Shown here in pieces: positions 15,486 through 22,888 of a stretch of 64,000 nucleotides of DNA (positions are counted from its first letter, which is position 1; each line of letters opens with the position of its first letter). This stretch comes from Bacillus sp. (in: firmicutes) (GTDB taxonomy: Bacteria > Bacillota > Bacilli > Bacillales > Bacillaceae_J). The stretch covers positions 1 to 64,000 of the forward strand of contig DUSF01000049.1 of NCBI GenBank assembly GCA_012842745.1, in the 5' to 3' direction. The notes under the pieces are model-generated. The model did not search any database. It worked only from the letters and a program-made list of their open reading frames with translations, and was not told where the DNA came from. A program made the translations under genes and the position numbers.

Positions 15486-15629
15486 TTGGAAGAACGCAAA
15501 GCACTAACTGTCAGAATGGATGAAGAACTTCATAAACAGATAAAGATTAAAGCTGTTATGGAAGGTCTGACCATTCAAGACTACATTTTGAATCTAATCA
15601 AAAATGACTTGGCGAAGTCTTCTAAATAA
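15486..15629 (+). CDS. Small ribbon-helix-helix DNA-binding protein
   Basis: 47 residues starting at TTG 15486, with AAGGAGG upstream: MEERKALTVRMDEELHKQIK, then a helix pair ending in LNLIKNDLAKSSK. The strand LTVRMD followed by two helices is the Arc/CopG form. It is preceded by a promoter with a 14-bp palindrome, suggesting it represses itself. The broken gene and the antirepressor lie downstream. It probably acts in early phage regulation. Confidence 0.7.
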   Translation: MEERKALTVRMDEELHKQIKIKAVMEGLTIQDYILNLIKNDLAKSSK

Positions 15630-15633
15630 ACGC

Positions 15634-15715
15634 AAAAGGGCAACCCGTTCTCCCGACCAAGAGATAAACGGATTCCCCTATACAACATCACACCCTCCGA
15701 AGAGGTTGCTCCTTT
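15634..15715 (+). other. Long-range hairpin between RHH gene and broken gene
   Basis: AAAAGGGCAACC (15634-15645) can pair with GGTTGCTCCTTT (15704-15715) with one bulge, enclosing a 58-nt loop. It may be a leader structure or processing site in the transcript leading to the antirepressor. Only the pairing is observed. Confidence 0.4.
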
Positions 15716-15766
15716 ATTATACAAGGGACGTCCTCCTATCGGCAAGGGTGAAATAGGAGGATTATT

Positions 15767-16026
15767 ATGGATTCATCTACTGAACGCTTGTTAATGACGT
15801 TGTTTGCTTTCTCCGATTACTTCGGTGTTACCCCACCTCAAACCAATGACATTGGAGAATGGTGGAAAAATACCTTATACGAAATGACGAAATGGACAAA
15901 GAAGATGTCTATTTCTTGTATGAAACTTTTGCTTCTGGCCCTGTACAAGTTCTACAAGTCATGAGAGAAGACTTAGAACGTCGTAAACTTGAATTGGATG
16001 CAGAAGGGAGCGAAATCCATGAGTAA
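15767..16026 (+). pseudogene. Small phage gene frameshifted by an 8-bp tandem duplication
   Basis: The ATG at 15767 follows AGGAGG. The frame reads DSSTERLLMTLFAFSDYFG...GEWWKNTLYEM, then hits ACGAAATG repeated in tandem (15879-15886, 15887-15894). Removing one copy joins it in frame to DKEDVYFLYETFASGPVQV...EIHE, stopping at 16024-16026 as an 83-residue protein. The stop overlaps the antirepressor ATG by 5 bases, as in an intact coupled operon. As it stands, the first frame ends at 15964 (65 residues). The function is unknown. A sequencing error is possible, but a tandem duplication is a normal slippage mutation. Confidence 0.7.
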
Positions 16027-16810
16027 CCTTGCTCTTGTTAAATCAGCTCCTTTCGGTAATGTTGTATGTGACTTCTGGAAAAATGAACAAAACGATATTT
16101 TCATGACCATCAATCAATTAGCTCAGGCATTAGGTTATGCAAGTAAAAGTGGTGTCGAAAAAATCGTTCAACGTAACGATTACCTAAAAGACATCGAATT
16201 CTCAGCTACGGACATTTTGTCCGCACCTGATGGGAAACGCTATGAAACACGCATCTTCACAGAAGATGGTATTTACGAGGTTTCAATGTTGGCTAAAACA
16301 TCTGTTGCGAAAGAATTTCGACATTGGGTACGTAAGATTCTCAAAAGCCTTCGGAAAGGCGAAAGTCAAATTACCCCAACAGTAGTTACCAAAGTGACCA
16401 CTACTGAAACTGACGAAGACCGTAAGCTCGAAATAGAAGCCCGTCTTCGGAACGCAAAGACCAGACAGGCAAGGTTGCTTGTGAATGTCGCTGAGAAGTT
16501 CAAAGACATTCTCCCGAAGGAACAGATTCAACTACTCATAGGAAACGCCACAGAGCTTATTTCAGACGCTCCAATGCTTCCTAAACCCGAAATACCCAAG
16601 ACGTACACAGCAGGGCAAATTGGGGCTATTGTGGGCGTTTCAGGTAACAAGGTTGGGCGTATCGCTAACAAGCATGGTTTGAAAACCGATGAATATGGTA
16701 TTTGGGTGCTTGATAAGTCCCGACATTCTGATAAACAGGTTAGCTCGTTCCAGTACAACGAAAAAGGTAAACGTAAAATCATTGAACTATTAAAGCAAGA
16801 AAATAACTAA
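16019..16810 (+). CDS. BRO-N family antirepressor-like protein
   Basis: 263 residues from the ATG at 16019, with GGGAG 8 nt upstream. Residues ~10-110 form a BRO-N domain (ITMTINQLAQALGY-type, then RIFTEDGIYEVSMLAKTSVAKEFRHWVRKIL). A charged helical linker follows, then a C-terminal winged-helix-like region (TYTAGQIGAIVGVSGNKVGRIANKHG). Such proteins act as phage antirepressors or early regulators. The GC content is higher than in adjacent prophage genes, suggesting separate acquisition. A terminator follows. Confidence 0.8.
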   Translation: MSNLALVKSAPFGNVVCDFWKNEQNDIFMTINQLAQALGYASKSGVEKIVQRNDYLKDIEFSATDILSAPDGKRYETRIFTEDGIYEVSMLAKTSVAKEFRHWVRKILKSLRKGESQITPTVVTKVTTTETDEDRKLEIEARLRNAKTRQARLLVNVAEKFKDILPKEQIQLLIGNATELISDAPMLPKPEIPKTYTAGQIGAIVGVSGNKVGRIANKHGLKTDEYGIWVLDKSRHSDKQVSSFQYNEKGKRKIIELLKQENN

Positions 16811-16815
16811 TTCAT

Positions 16816-16840
16816 AAGGTGGGGTGCTGCTCCACCTTTT
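16816..16840 (+). terminator. Terminator after the antirepressor
   Basis: AAGGTGG (16816-16822) / CCACCTT (16832-16838), then TT. It also lies at the 3' side of the convergent early gene cluster. Confidence 0.6.
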
Positions 16841-16857
16841 AAATTCACCCATACCCA

Positions 16858-17028
16858 TCACTTAAACTCATATCCATTACTTGATTGATACAAAACATCA
16901 TGCCTTTTCGTGAAAGGATTCTCGGCCTTTACAATTTGTTTATTGACGCCTTCCTCATAGATGACAATTACTTGTAGTAGCTCATGGTCGGCGCTTTTAG
17001 CTTTTGTTACAACCACTCGCCTTGCCAC
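16858..17028 (-). CDS. Small hypothetical phage protein
   Basis: 56 residues starting at GTG 17028, two bases past the RusA stop codon, with AAGGGAG 11 nt upstream inside the end of rusA. The sequence begins VARRVVVTKAKSADHELLQV and ends NGYEFK. It is predicted to be a small beta/alpha protein without signal or membrane segment. It is the last gene of the leftward early operon. No family is recognised. Confidence 0.55.
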   Translation of the reverse strand: MARRVVVTKAKSADHELLQVIVIYEEGVNKQIVKAENPFTKRHDVLYQSSNGYEFK

Positions 17029-17030
17029 AT

Positions 17031-17432
17031 CTATTTCAACTCCCTTACCGTGACATCAATTCCGGGATGCTCGCTGTATATTTTTACTGCCGTAACTTTA
17101 GCGACTTGATTATCATCTTCCCATGCAATTTTATTGAGAGAATCAAAGACTCCTTTCACTAGATTGTCAGTATCAGGTTTTTTAGTATGATATCTGCCCA
17201 CAACCTCACATTTCCTCTTGTTGCTCCAACTCTTGGGGATTGGCATCGAAAATACTATGTGTACGTCTAAAGCGCCTTTTAGTGGTTGTTTGCTTTTCAA
17301 TTGTTGCCTTGCGCTAATTTGCAAGAATGATTTATAAGACAAATAGCGCTGTGCATTCGGTTTTATGAACTTTCCTCGTTGTGTCATCCGAACGCACCCC
17401 ATTGGATTGATAAAGAATGATAACTTAAACAT
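17031..17432 (-). CDS. rusA: RusA-like Holliday junction resolvase
   Basis: 133 residues, the RusA family length. The conserved acidic residues appear in KPDTDNLVKGVFDSLNKIAWEDDNQV, the catalytic core of RusA (D..D.....D.......DD). It cleaves branched DNA formed in phage recombination or before packaging. It overlaps the next gene by one base. It fits with RecT and YqaJ upstream in the same operon. Confidence 0.88.
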   Translation of the reverse strand: MFKLSFFINPMGCVRMTQRGKFIKPNAQRYLSYKSFLQISARQQLKSKQPLKGALDVHIVFSMPIPKSWSNKRKCEVVGRYHTKKPDTDNLVKGVFDSLNKIAWEDDNQVAKVTAVKIYSEHPGIDVTVRELK

Positions 17433-17632
17433 CAGGTTGCTGAGCCTTCTTTTAAAAAATCATCTATTTTCATTTGTCCCTTGGGAGGAGCATTTTCATC
17501 TAACTCCATCTTGATTTGGTCTTCATCAGCATTATCTTTTAACTTCTCTAGCTTTCTTTCGCAAACAGGGCCAATGCCTTTTGTTATGCTCTTTTGGCTT
17601 TTTAATGGTCTATTGCACATTGGACATTTCAT
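17432..17632 (-). CDS. Small zinc-ribbon-like protein (DUF6011-like)
   Basis: 66 residues from the ATG at 17632: MKCPMCNRPLKSQKSITKGI, then GPVCERK, a CxxC...C arrangement of the DUF6011 type. A longer form from the ATG at 17701 adds 23 residues but overlaps the previous gene by 37 nt; neither start has a strong ribosome site. The tail is acidic, ending KIDDFLKEG. It is probably a DNA- or protein-binding accessory of phage replication. Confidence 0.55.
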   Translation of the reverse strand: MKCPMCNRPLKSQKSITKGIGPVCERKLEKLKDNADEDQIKMELDENAPPKGQMKIDDFLKEGSAT

Positions 17633-17664
17633 GATTCCACGCTCACTTTCTTTTATTTTTCTCC

Positions 17665-17880
17665 TTAAACATTTAAGCTCATCTCTCTGCCAATACGACA
17701 TTTCTCGTTGATGTGGATTTGCTCTAGCTCTGGTAATGACATTTCAAACAATTGTTTTCCATCAGATGTACATTCATAATCCATGTCTAGAAGCTGTTCA
17801 ATTAAATATTGTCTACGCTGCTCAACAGCATTTTTATTGTTTTTAACAGCAAGTCTAAGATTTTCAGCTTGGTCCTTCAT
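17665..17880 (-). CDS. Small helical protein resembling Fur-regulated basic protein
   Basis: 71 residues. The pattern LRLAVKNNKNAVEQRRQYLIEQLLDMDYE then DGKQLFEMSLPELEQIH resembles the FbpB-like fold of two helices followed by a short loop, often found in Bacillus phages. The start is an ATG with AGGAGG 8 nt upstream. It sits between the helicase loader and the zinc-ribbon gene. No precise role is known. Confidence 0.6.
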   Translation of the reverse strand: MKDQAENLRLAVKNNKNAVEQRRQYLIEQLLDMDYECTSDGKQLFEMSLPELEQIHINEKCRIGREMSLNV

Positions 17881-17906
17881 GCTATAAACCTCCTGACCTT
17901 GTATTT

Positions 17907-18734
17907 TTAAAATTTTTTCTTACGGTAATCAGGTCCGTTCATGACGATGATTTCTGTGTTATCTAAAATCCTTGAAAAGTTACGACTATTCACTTTTTCT
18001 TCAAGGTCAGCGCTGTTCAAATTAGTTGTGTAAATGGTATGCTTACCTGCTCTACTATCTATGACTTCAAATAACTTAGATTGTGCCCAGTTGTCATTCT
18101 CATCACCATTTCGTTTGTTTGTGTACTCGGCTCCTAGATCATCCAATACCAGAAGGTCAACTTCTAGAATAAATTCAAGTATCTCTTCCTCAGAAAATTT
18201 AGATTGGCGATTATAAGTCTCCTTAATTTTTGTCAGCAACTTGGGTACCGACAGAAACAAACATGAATAACCTAAATCCATCACTTTTTTTACTGCTGCA
18301 TAAGACAAATGACTTTTGCCTGTACCGTATGTTCCAACTAGTAAAAGGTTTTGATAATTATCTGGATTAAAAGTTTCGGCAAATTCTACAAGTTTGTATT
18401 TAGCGTCAGTAAATGCTTGATTTGGAGGAATATAGTTTTCAAATGTTGCAGATTGTAAGTTTTTATTTACAAGTGAGTTTTGTTTGAAAAAATCATCCAT
18501 CTTTCGCTTTTTCATTCGCCTATGTGCCTCTTCTGCTTCTGCCGCAAGCTTTATATCCTCACACTTACAACCAGCATTTACGATTACCATTTCACCTGCT
18601 TTTGGGCCAAATAATAGCTCCATTTCAGTTTTTTGTACTAGTTGGCCACATTCGCACATATATTCATCTAGGACAAGCTGTTTTGGTGTTTTAAAACCAA
18701 TTGCAGATTGAATAGCTTGTTTTATAGTTTTCAT
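17907..18734 (-). CDS. DnaC/DnaI-like helicase loader
   Basis: 275 residues from the ATG at 18734, with AAGGTGG; the upstream ATG at 18758 overlaps the initiator more. It has an N-terminal zinc-binding-like region (EYMCECGQL, GCKC), then an AAA+ ATPase with Walker A GTYGTGKSH and Walker B LLVLDDLGAE, and a sensor segment TIYTTNLNSADLEEKV. It loads the host replicative helicase at the phage origin. It is coupled to the initiator gene containing the origin iterons. Confidence 0.88.
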   Translation of the reverse strand: MKTIKQAIQSAIGFKTPKQLVLDEYMCECGQLVQKTEMELLFGPKAGEMVIVNAGCKCEDIKLAAEAEEAHRRMKKRKMDDFFKQNSLVNKNLQSATFENYIPPNQAFTDAKYKLVEFAETFNPDNYQNLLLVGTYGTGKSHLSYAAVKKVMDLGYSCLFLSVPKLLTKIKETYNRQSKFSEEEILEFILEVDLLVLDDLGAEYTNKRNGDENDNWAQSKLFEVIDSRAGKHTIYTTNLNSADLEEKVNSRNFSRILDNTEIIVMNGPDYRKKKF

Positions 18735-18747
18735 TATTACACCACCT

Positions 18748-19686
18748 TTAGAATCCATAATTATATTTCTGTTGTGGTTGTTGGCTCTTTTGTTCTTTCT
18801 TGTTTATTTGATGGTTAAACGATTTAATCTGAGTTTTAACCTCATTCAGTGTCCTTAACCTGAGATTGCTCCAGTTTATTAAGCACCGATTACAATAGCT
18901 CCATGATCGTTTATTATTCCTAACAGCTTCTTTCATCGATTCGATGATAATTAAATCTGGTTCATCGAAAAATTTTCCATCAAACCAGTAATTAATCTCA
19001 TCGTGAAGACTCGGAGGAATTGTTCCGAATCCATTTTGCTCATAGAAAACGAATGGATTATTTTCAGTCGACTTTTTCTCTTTATCATCATGATGATTAT
19101 TAATATCTTTAAAAGATATCTTTAATATATCTTTACGCACCCAATGAGCCTTAGAGAGACAAGTGATTGATTGGTATCGGAGTTCGTATTTTACTAACTT
19201 CATAGTTAGTGTTTTACTAACTTTTTCACTCTTGAAAGTTAGTATTTTACTAACCACCTGTTTTTTAGTAGTTAGCGTTTTACTAACTTCTTTTCGTTCA
19301 TTTGTTAGTGTTTTACTAACTTTTCTTTTGATGTTTTGGTGGATTAAATGATCAAATTTTTCTTTTTCGAAACCTTTAGAAGGAGTGATTTGCCATTTTT
19401 CATAATCCTTGTTTATAGAAAAAATCATGGTTGTTTCATCCCAGTTGATTACAAAACATTCCCTTAAAAACTTTAATTCTTTTTTTATATCAACTTTATT
19501 AATGCCTGCAATTTCAAACATATTGAACTTTTCTATTACACAATCTTTCTTTTGGCATCCATACGATAATCGAATTACGAAATGAAGGATGGCCAATTGT
19601 CGCTTTGAAAAGTCTCTTCTAATGATTTCGTCCATTAACTCTGTAGCAATTCTTAAAAAGCCGTTTTCTGGTTGTACATCAGCCAT
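18748..19686 (-). CDS. Phage replication initiator containing the origin iterons
   Basis: 312 residues. The N-terminal part (ENGFLRIATELMDEIIRRDFSKRQ...) is the phage rep-O-like winged helix. The C-terminal part (PPSLHDEINYWFDGKFFDEPDLIIIESMKEAV) is a DnaD/DnaB_2-like module that contacts the loader. Between them are four 11-residue repeats (VSKTLT or VSKILT, plus five residues) encoded by DNA iterons of 33-bp period, as in lambda O. The gene therefore encodes the initiator and also carries its origin. It overlaps the helicase loader. Confidence 0.85.
   Translation of the reverse strand: MADVQPENGFLRIATELMDEIIRRDFSKRQLAILHFVIRLSYGCQKKDCVIEKFNMFEIAGINKVDIKKELKFLRECFVINWDETTMIFSINKDYEKWQITPSKGFEKEKFDHLIHQNIKRKVSKTLTNERKEVSKTLTTKKQVVSKILTFKSEKVSKTLTMKLVKYELRYQSITCLSKAHWVRKDILKISFKDINNHHDDKEKKSTENNPFVFYEQNGFGTIPPSLHDEINYWFDGKFFDEPDLIIIESMKEAVRNNKRSWSYCNRCLINWSNLRLRTLNEVKTQIKSFNHQINKKEQKSQQPQQKYNYGF
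19104..19320. other. Phage replication origin (iterons plus AT-rich unwinding region)
   Basis: Five copies of a 17-bp palindrome-like iteron GTTAGTGTTTTACTAAC (one to two mismatches) start at 19182, 19205, 19238, 19271 and 19304; the last four are spaced exactly 33 bp. An AT-rich block with three TATCTTTA copies (19104, 19117, 19128) lies on one side. All are inside the initiator gene. This is the classical lambdoid origin layout. Confidence 0.8.
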
Positions 19687-19756
19687 CCATTATCCATCCC
19701 TCCCATATTTTTTAAGGAACAAACACCATTTTCCCCGTTAATGCTTGTATTTCTTT

Positions 19757-19936
19757 CTAAACAATTCTTTGTTTCCTTTCACAAATAACGTACATCCCTT
19801 TAATCGATTTTATTTTTAGTTCATGGTGATGCCTTTCAACATATCCAGTGACATATCGTTTGAACAACTGAGGTCGATTTGCGGCACCCTCAGTCATCCA
19901 AACATAACAATTAGGAATCAAAACTATATACTCCAT
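19757..19936 (-). CDS. Small hypothetical protein downstream of RecT
   Basis: 59 residues (MEYIVLIPNCYVWMTEGAAN...VICERKQRIV). The ATG at 19936 overlaps the RecT stop as TAATG, so it is translationally coupled. It is strand-rich, with no motif recognised. It lies between RecT and the replication initiator, so it is probably a small accessory of phage recombination or replication. The remaining 70 bases to the initiator start hold only a GGGAGGG ribosome site region. Confidence 0.6.
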   Translation of the reverse strand: MEYIVLIPNCYVWMTEGAANRPQLFKRYVTGYVERHHHELKIKSIKGMYVICERKQRIV

Positions 19937-20769
19937 TAATCAAACGGAAACTCTTCTGGAATTTCATTCTGTAGGGATGGATCTTGTTCCAATACTTCTT
20001 CAGCTTGTACATCAATAATGTTTGAATCATCTTTTTCGTTAACATCATCTGTAATGTCTTTAACTGCATGCTCTTTCTCGTCCTCAGTAAAGGCCTTTTG
20101 CATTTCAATAGATAAGATTCCCCATTTGCTTAACATGTTTCGTAGAACAGTCTTTTTAGCCATTGCGTCCCAATCTTTCTTCCACCCAAAATCTGATTTA
20201 CTAAATTTGTTTTTATGTTTCGTTATCTCTTCTTGTGTCCAGTAAACGCTCTTTTCAAATCCGTTTATCAGTTTGAAGTATCCGCAATAACCAATAACCT
20301 TATCACTTACAGCCGCATCTAGATCAAGTTCTATTTCTTCAGTTAGTCGATTCCACTTTTTAAGTTCTCCATCGCGGACCTCGATTACATTAATTGCTTT
20401 ATATTGACCTGTTCGAAGTGCTAATTGAATGTAGCCTTTATAACCCAATTGAAACTGCGCTTTTCCGCTGTATGGTACTATCCATGCATACCCAAGGTTT
20501 TTATCAACTGGTAAGTCCAATGATGCAGCTACCATTGCGCTTGTAATGATTGACATTGGTTCTGCCTTTTGTAAAAGGTTCTCTGTGCTATATAAATTAA
20601 GTACAGAAGCCATAAATTGCGGTGCTTTCTTACCAAGTACTTGTTCAAATTTCTTTTGCATAGTTGGTGTATTTAATAGGCTTTTAAGTCCTAGAGATTG
20701 AGCTGAAACTTGTTTAGTTGCCTCTTGCTTATTAGCTAACTGATTTTTTAATGCTGAGTTAGTTGCCAT
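19936..20769 (-). CDS. recT: RecT-family single-strand annealing protein
   Basis: 277 residues, near the usual 270. The core contains ITSAMVAASLDLPVDKNLGYAWIVPYSGKAQFQLGYKGYIQLALRTG in pieces, the hallmark of RecT/YqaK. It anneals complementary strands during phage recombination, working with the YqaJ exonuclease whose gene overlaps its start. The C-terminus is acidic and ends EEFPFD, a likely SSB-interaction-like tail. Confidence 0.92.
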   Translation of the reverse strand: MATNSALKNQLANKQEATKQVSAQSLGLKSLLNTPTMQKKFEQVLGKKAPQFMASVLNLYSTENLLQKAEPMSIITSAMVAASLDLPVDKNLGYAWIVPYSGKAQFQLGYKGYIQLALRTGQYKAINVIEVRDGELKKWNRLTEEIELDLDAAVSDKVIGYCGYFKLINGFEKSVYWTQEEITKHKNKFSKSDFGWKKDWDAMAKKTVLRNMLSKWGILSIEMQKAFTEDEKEHAVKDITDDVNEKDDSNIIDVQAEEVLEQDPSLQNEIPEEFPFD

Positions 20770-21716
20770 TATTTAATCTCCTTTACTATCAATTTTCTGA
20801 AAGAAACTTCGTTTAAAACTTGTTTGTATATATCAGGAAACTTCTCTTTCAAAGACTTAGTATCAACTCTTTGCTGAACTTGGTTTTTCCAAGTAACTAG
20901 GAAACTATCGGTAATTCCTTTTTCAGCATCTTTCAATTCAGCCTTGATTTTATTTTCAATTTCAGTTTTAGCTGTTTTGATTAGATTTTCATCATTCTTT
21001 ACTTTTTCATACTGTATAAGAAGGTCTTTATATTCTCCCGGCAGAACAATTTCTTTATCTTTTTCTGCAACTGCATATTTTTCTTTTAAATACTGTTCAG
21101 CAGCACTCGAACCATCTAAAGCAGGAGCTTGTCCACCTAATACATTCACTTCCCAGAAGTTCTTTTCAGCTTCAAAAATCATATTGATTAACTCGTCATC
21201 ACGTTCAATTTCCTTCCATACGAAGCGATTACCACCGATTAGAACAGCTATATAACCTTTTTCTTTTCCTGTGACACCAAGGTAATGCTGTATTTGTACA
21301 AGGTAAGCTGATGGGATCTCATCACCTTCCCATTCTTTAGCTAGATATGCACTTGCTGTTTTGCATTCTAATACCGCTGATTCTCCGACAACAAAGCGGT
21401 CTACATTGGCTTTTATAAACGAGTATTTTGGATGACTATACATAAAGTTTGAACGCCTGACTTTCTTACCAGTTCGCTTTTCAAACTCTTTTGCTACAAC
21501 GTTTTCCATCTCGTTTCCCCAGTAGATAGCTTCGTTATCAATTTCCACTGGTTCAACCTGACCTGTTTTTTCAAGCCATAATTCAAAGGCTGTACGATAC
21601 TTGTTAAGGCCTAAAATAATTCCTGAATCGCTGCCGCCAATACCTTTTGTGCGTTCATGAAGCCATTCGAAACGGCTCATTTCAAGAGTTGAAACTGCGC
21701 TTTGATTAATAGCCAT
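20769..21716 (-). CDS. yqaJ: YqaJ-family exonuclease (recombinase)
   Basis: 315 residues. PD-(D/E)XK core: RTKGIGGSDSGIILGLNKY near the N-terminus, then VDRFVVGESAVLECKTASAY (D...E-C-K) and QIQHYLGVTG. It resects 5' strands to produce single-stranded DNA for RecT. The C-terminal ~100 residues are a coiled coil. The start is an ATG with GGAGG, 80 nt after the previous gene, with a perfect hairpin in the gap. Confidence 0.9.
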   Translation of the reverse strand: MAINQSAVSTLEMSRFEWLHERTKGIGGSDSGIILGLNKYRTAFELWLEKTGQVEPVEIDNEAIYWGNEMENVVAKEFEKRTGKKVRRSNFMYSHPKYSFIKANVDRFVVGESAVLECKTASAYLAKEWEGDEIPSAYLVQIQHYLGVTGKEKGYIAVLIGGNRFVWKEIERDDELINMIFEAEKNFWEVNVLGGQAPALDGSSAAEQYLKEKYAVAEKDKEIVLPGEYKDLLIQYEKVKNDENLIKTAKTEIENKIKAELKDAEKGITDSFLVTWKNQVQQRVDTKSLKEKFPDIYKQVLNEVSFRKLIVKEIK

Positions 21717-21774
21717 ATTGCCCTCCTTAAATTTTTGAAGTATTATAAACGTAAGAAAATATTTTTAAATTCTT

Positions 21775-21796
21775 GCTCGATGTTGGCGCATCGAGC
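21775..21796 (-). other. 8-bp perfect inverted repeat between yqaI-like gene and yqaJ
   Basis: GCTCGATG (21775-21782) and CATCGAGC (21789-21796) with a 6-nt loop. There is no T-run directly after it, so it could be an mRNA processing or regulator site rather than a terminator. Confidence 0.4.
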
Positions 21797-22014
21797 TATT
21801 CTGCTGTCTGGAACTTGAAGTCGTAAACTTCTTCTAAATACTTTTCTAGATTGTCTTTTAGTATTATTTCATCGGTATTCGTATCTTCAATGTAGTCGTC
21901 TCCTTCCAGAACCTCGTCGCCGAAGTAATCAGTTCCGAAATGTTCCGGCTGTGCGACTACATTTGGATAGCCTGTCCGAAATGTACGCGTAATCTGATGA
22001 TGTTCAATGTTCAT
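21796..22014 (-). CDS. YqaI-like small acidic protein
   Basis: 72 residues, acidic. FGTDYFGDEVLEGDDYIE followed by IILKDNLEKYLEEVYDFKFQ is the arrangement I associate with YqaI-type proteins of skin-like prophages, which precede YqaJ/YqaK. The start is an ATG with GGAGGGAG. It has no catalytic motif. A role next to the recombinase pair is likely but unknown. Confidence 0.6.
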   Translation of the reverse strand: MNIEHHQITRTFRTGYPNVVAQPEHFGTDYFGDEVLEGDDYIEDTNTDEIILKDNLEKYLEEVYDFKFQTAE

Positions 22015-22016
22015 TT

Positions 22017-22169
22017 TTATGCTCCCTCCTTCCTTAATAGTTGCAGAGCTTCTTCCAACTTCTTTTCAGTAGCTTTCATGTTGCAAACTTCAAATCCTTG
22101 CACATTGCCGATGCGTACCATTCCCAAAACACCTTGAATCTTTCTAATAGCTAGATCCTTATCAGTCAC
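22017..22169 (-). CDS. Small hypothetical phage protein
   Basis: 50 residues starting at GTG 22169, with GAGGTG upstream. It overlaps the stop of the previous gene by 8 nt (GTGACTGA). It is helical: MTDKDLAIRKIQGVLGMVRI, then a C-terminal amphipathic helix ATEKKLEEALQLLRKEGA. It belongs to a chain of small early genes (22494 to 21796) with overlapping or near-abutting junctions. The function is unknown. Confidence 0.6.
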   Translation of the reverse strand: MTDKDLAIRKIQGVLGMVRIGNVQGFEVCNMKATEKKLEEALQLLRKEGA

Positions 22170-22347
22170 GATTTATCACCTCAATCCAATACTCAATTCT
22201 ATAAATGATTAAAATATCTGTTTCTGATTCACATGTTGAAAACTTGATATCAACAACCTCGGCATCGCCGTTTTCTTCTAACCACGTGTTACAAGCCTCT
22301 GCGCTGTTCACATGTACAACTCTTATAGTTCCAGCTACTTCATTCAT
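22162..22347 (-). CDS. Small hypothetical phage protein
   Basis: 61 residues (MNEVAGTIRVVHVNSAEACN...IEYWIEVINRD) with a mixed strand/helix pattern. Its ATG lies behind GAGGTG at the end of the upstream gene, which stops one nt earlier. The DILIIYRIEYWIEVI ending is typical of small proteins annotated only as hypothetical in Bacillus phages. It is co-translated with both neighbours. Confidence 0.6.
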   Translation of the reverse strand: MNEVAGTIRVVHVNSAEACNTWLEENGDAEVVDIKFSTCESETDILIIYRIEYWIEVINRD

Positions 22348-22494
22348 TTATTTCACCTCGCCTGTTTGATAATGCTTCATCATTTGACCAACAGTCACAA
22401 TCTCTCGTAAATCTGTTGAGTAGCCAACATTCGCTAACTTTGCATGTAAGTCGCCGTCGGCAACATAGCATAATAACTCTTTACTGATTTCCAT
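22348..22494 (-). CDS. Small hypothetical phage protein
   Basis: 48 residues (MEISKELLCYVADGDLHAKL...GQMMKHYQTGEVK). The start is an ATG with GGTG 6 nt upstream. It is the first gene of the small chain leading to yqaI-like and yqaJ. It follows a 168-nt non-coding stretch with a strong hairpin. No family is recognised. Confidence 0.55.
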   Translation of the reverse strand: MEISKELLCYVADGDLHAKLANVGYSTDLREIVTVGQMMKHYQTGEVK

Positions 22495-22535
22495 TGTTTT
22501 CACCATCTTTCAATTTAGTATTGATGTAATGCACA

Positions 22536-22602
22536 TCGTCACGCCGAGGAAGGTGATTAGGGGCGTAAGGAAGGAATCATTTAAAGTTCCTCGGCATGAC
22601 GA
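22536..22602. other. 16-bp stem structure in an early intergenic region
   Basis: 22536-22551 and 22587-22602 form a 16-bp inverted repeat with one mismatch and a 35-nt loop; the core is GCCGAGGAA / TTCCTCGGC. The 168-nt gap 22495-22662 contains no gene that I can find. There is no T-run at either side. It may be a structured leader or a protein-binding site. Confidence 0.45.
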
Positions 22603-22612
22603 CAAGCATCAC

Positions 22613-22700
22613 TTGCCGCTCACATGAAATGTGATATAATATCTTTATCGAAATGTAATTTGTTAAGCGGTTAACGTTCCAGCGTTAGCTGCTTTTTCTT
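22613..22700 (+). promoter_or_regulatory. Possible short antisense transcript (promoter to terminator)
   Basis: TTGCCG (22613), a 16-nt spacer and a perfect TATAAT (22635-22640). The spacer is the palindrome TCACATGAAATGTGA (22620-22634). A stem GCGGTTAACG / CGTTAGCTGC (22667-22692) followed by TTTTTCTTTT lies about 50 nt downstream. A ~55-nt RNA would be antisense to the 3' end of the 22663-22869 gene. The elements are seen; the RNA is inferred. Confidence 0.35.
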
Positions 22701-22869
22701 TTACTTTTAAAAATGGGCGGTTTACTTCAATTACGTTTTTTATCCACTCGTCCCATTCTGCTAATTCCTTTTTGCCTTCTTCTGTTGAAGCTGCTTCCTT
22801 TAAATCCAGCCATAATCGACTTACATTTTTTGCTTTCATCATTTTTGTAAAGATACAAAATTGAATCAT
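22663..22869 (-). CDS. Small hypothetical phage protein
   Basis: 68 residues. The start is an ATG behind GGAGG with 8-nt spacing. The helical core RLWLDLKEAASTEEGKKELAEWDEWIKNV resembles small early proteins of Bacillus prophages. The 3' end is covered by a possible antisense promoter/terminator pair. The function is unknown. Confidence 0.6.
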   Translation of the reverse strand: MIQFCIFTKMMKAKNVSRLWLDLKEAASTEEGKKELAEWDEWIKNVIEVNRPFLKVKEKAANAGTLTA

Positions 22870-22888
22870 ACGATTGACCTCCTATTTT

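Noticed and set aside
16283-16782. Minus-strand open frames opposite the antirepressor
   Set aside because: They are shadows of the BRO-N gene; no ribosome sites.
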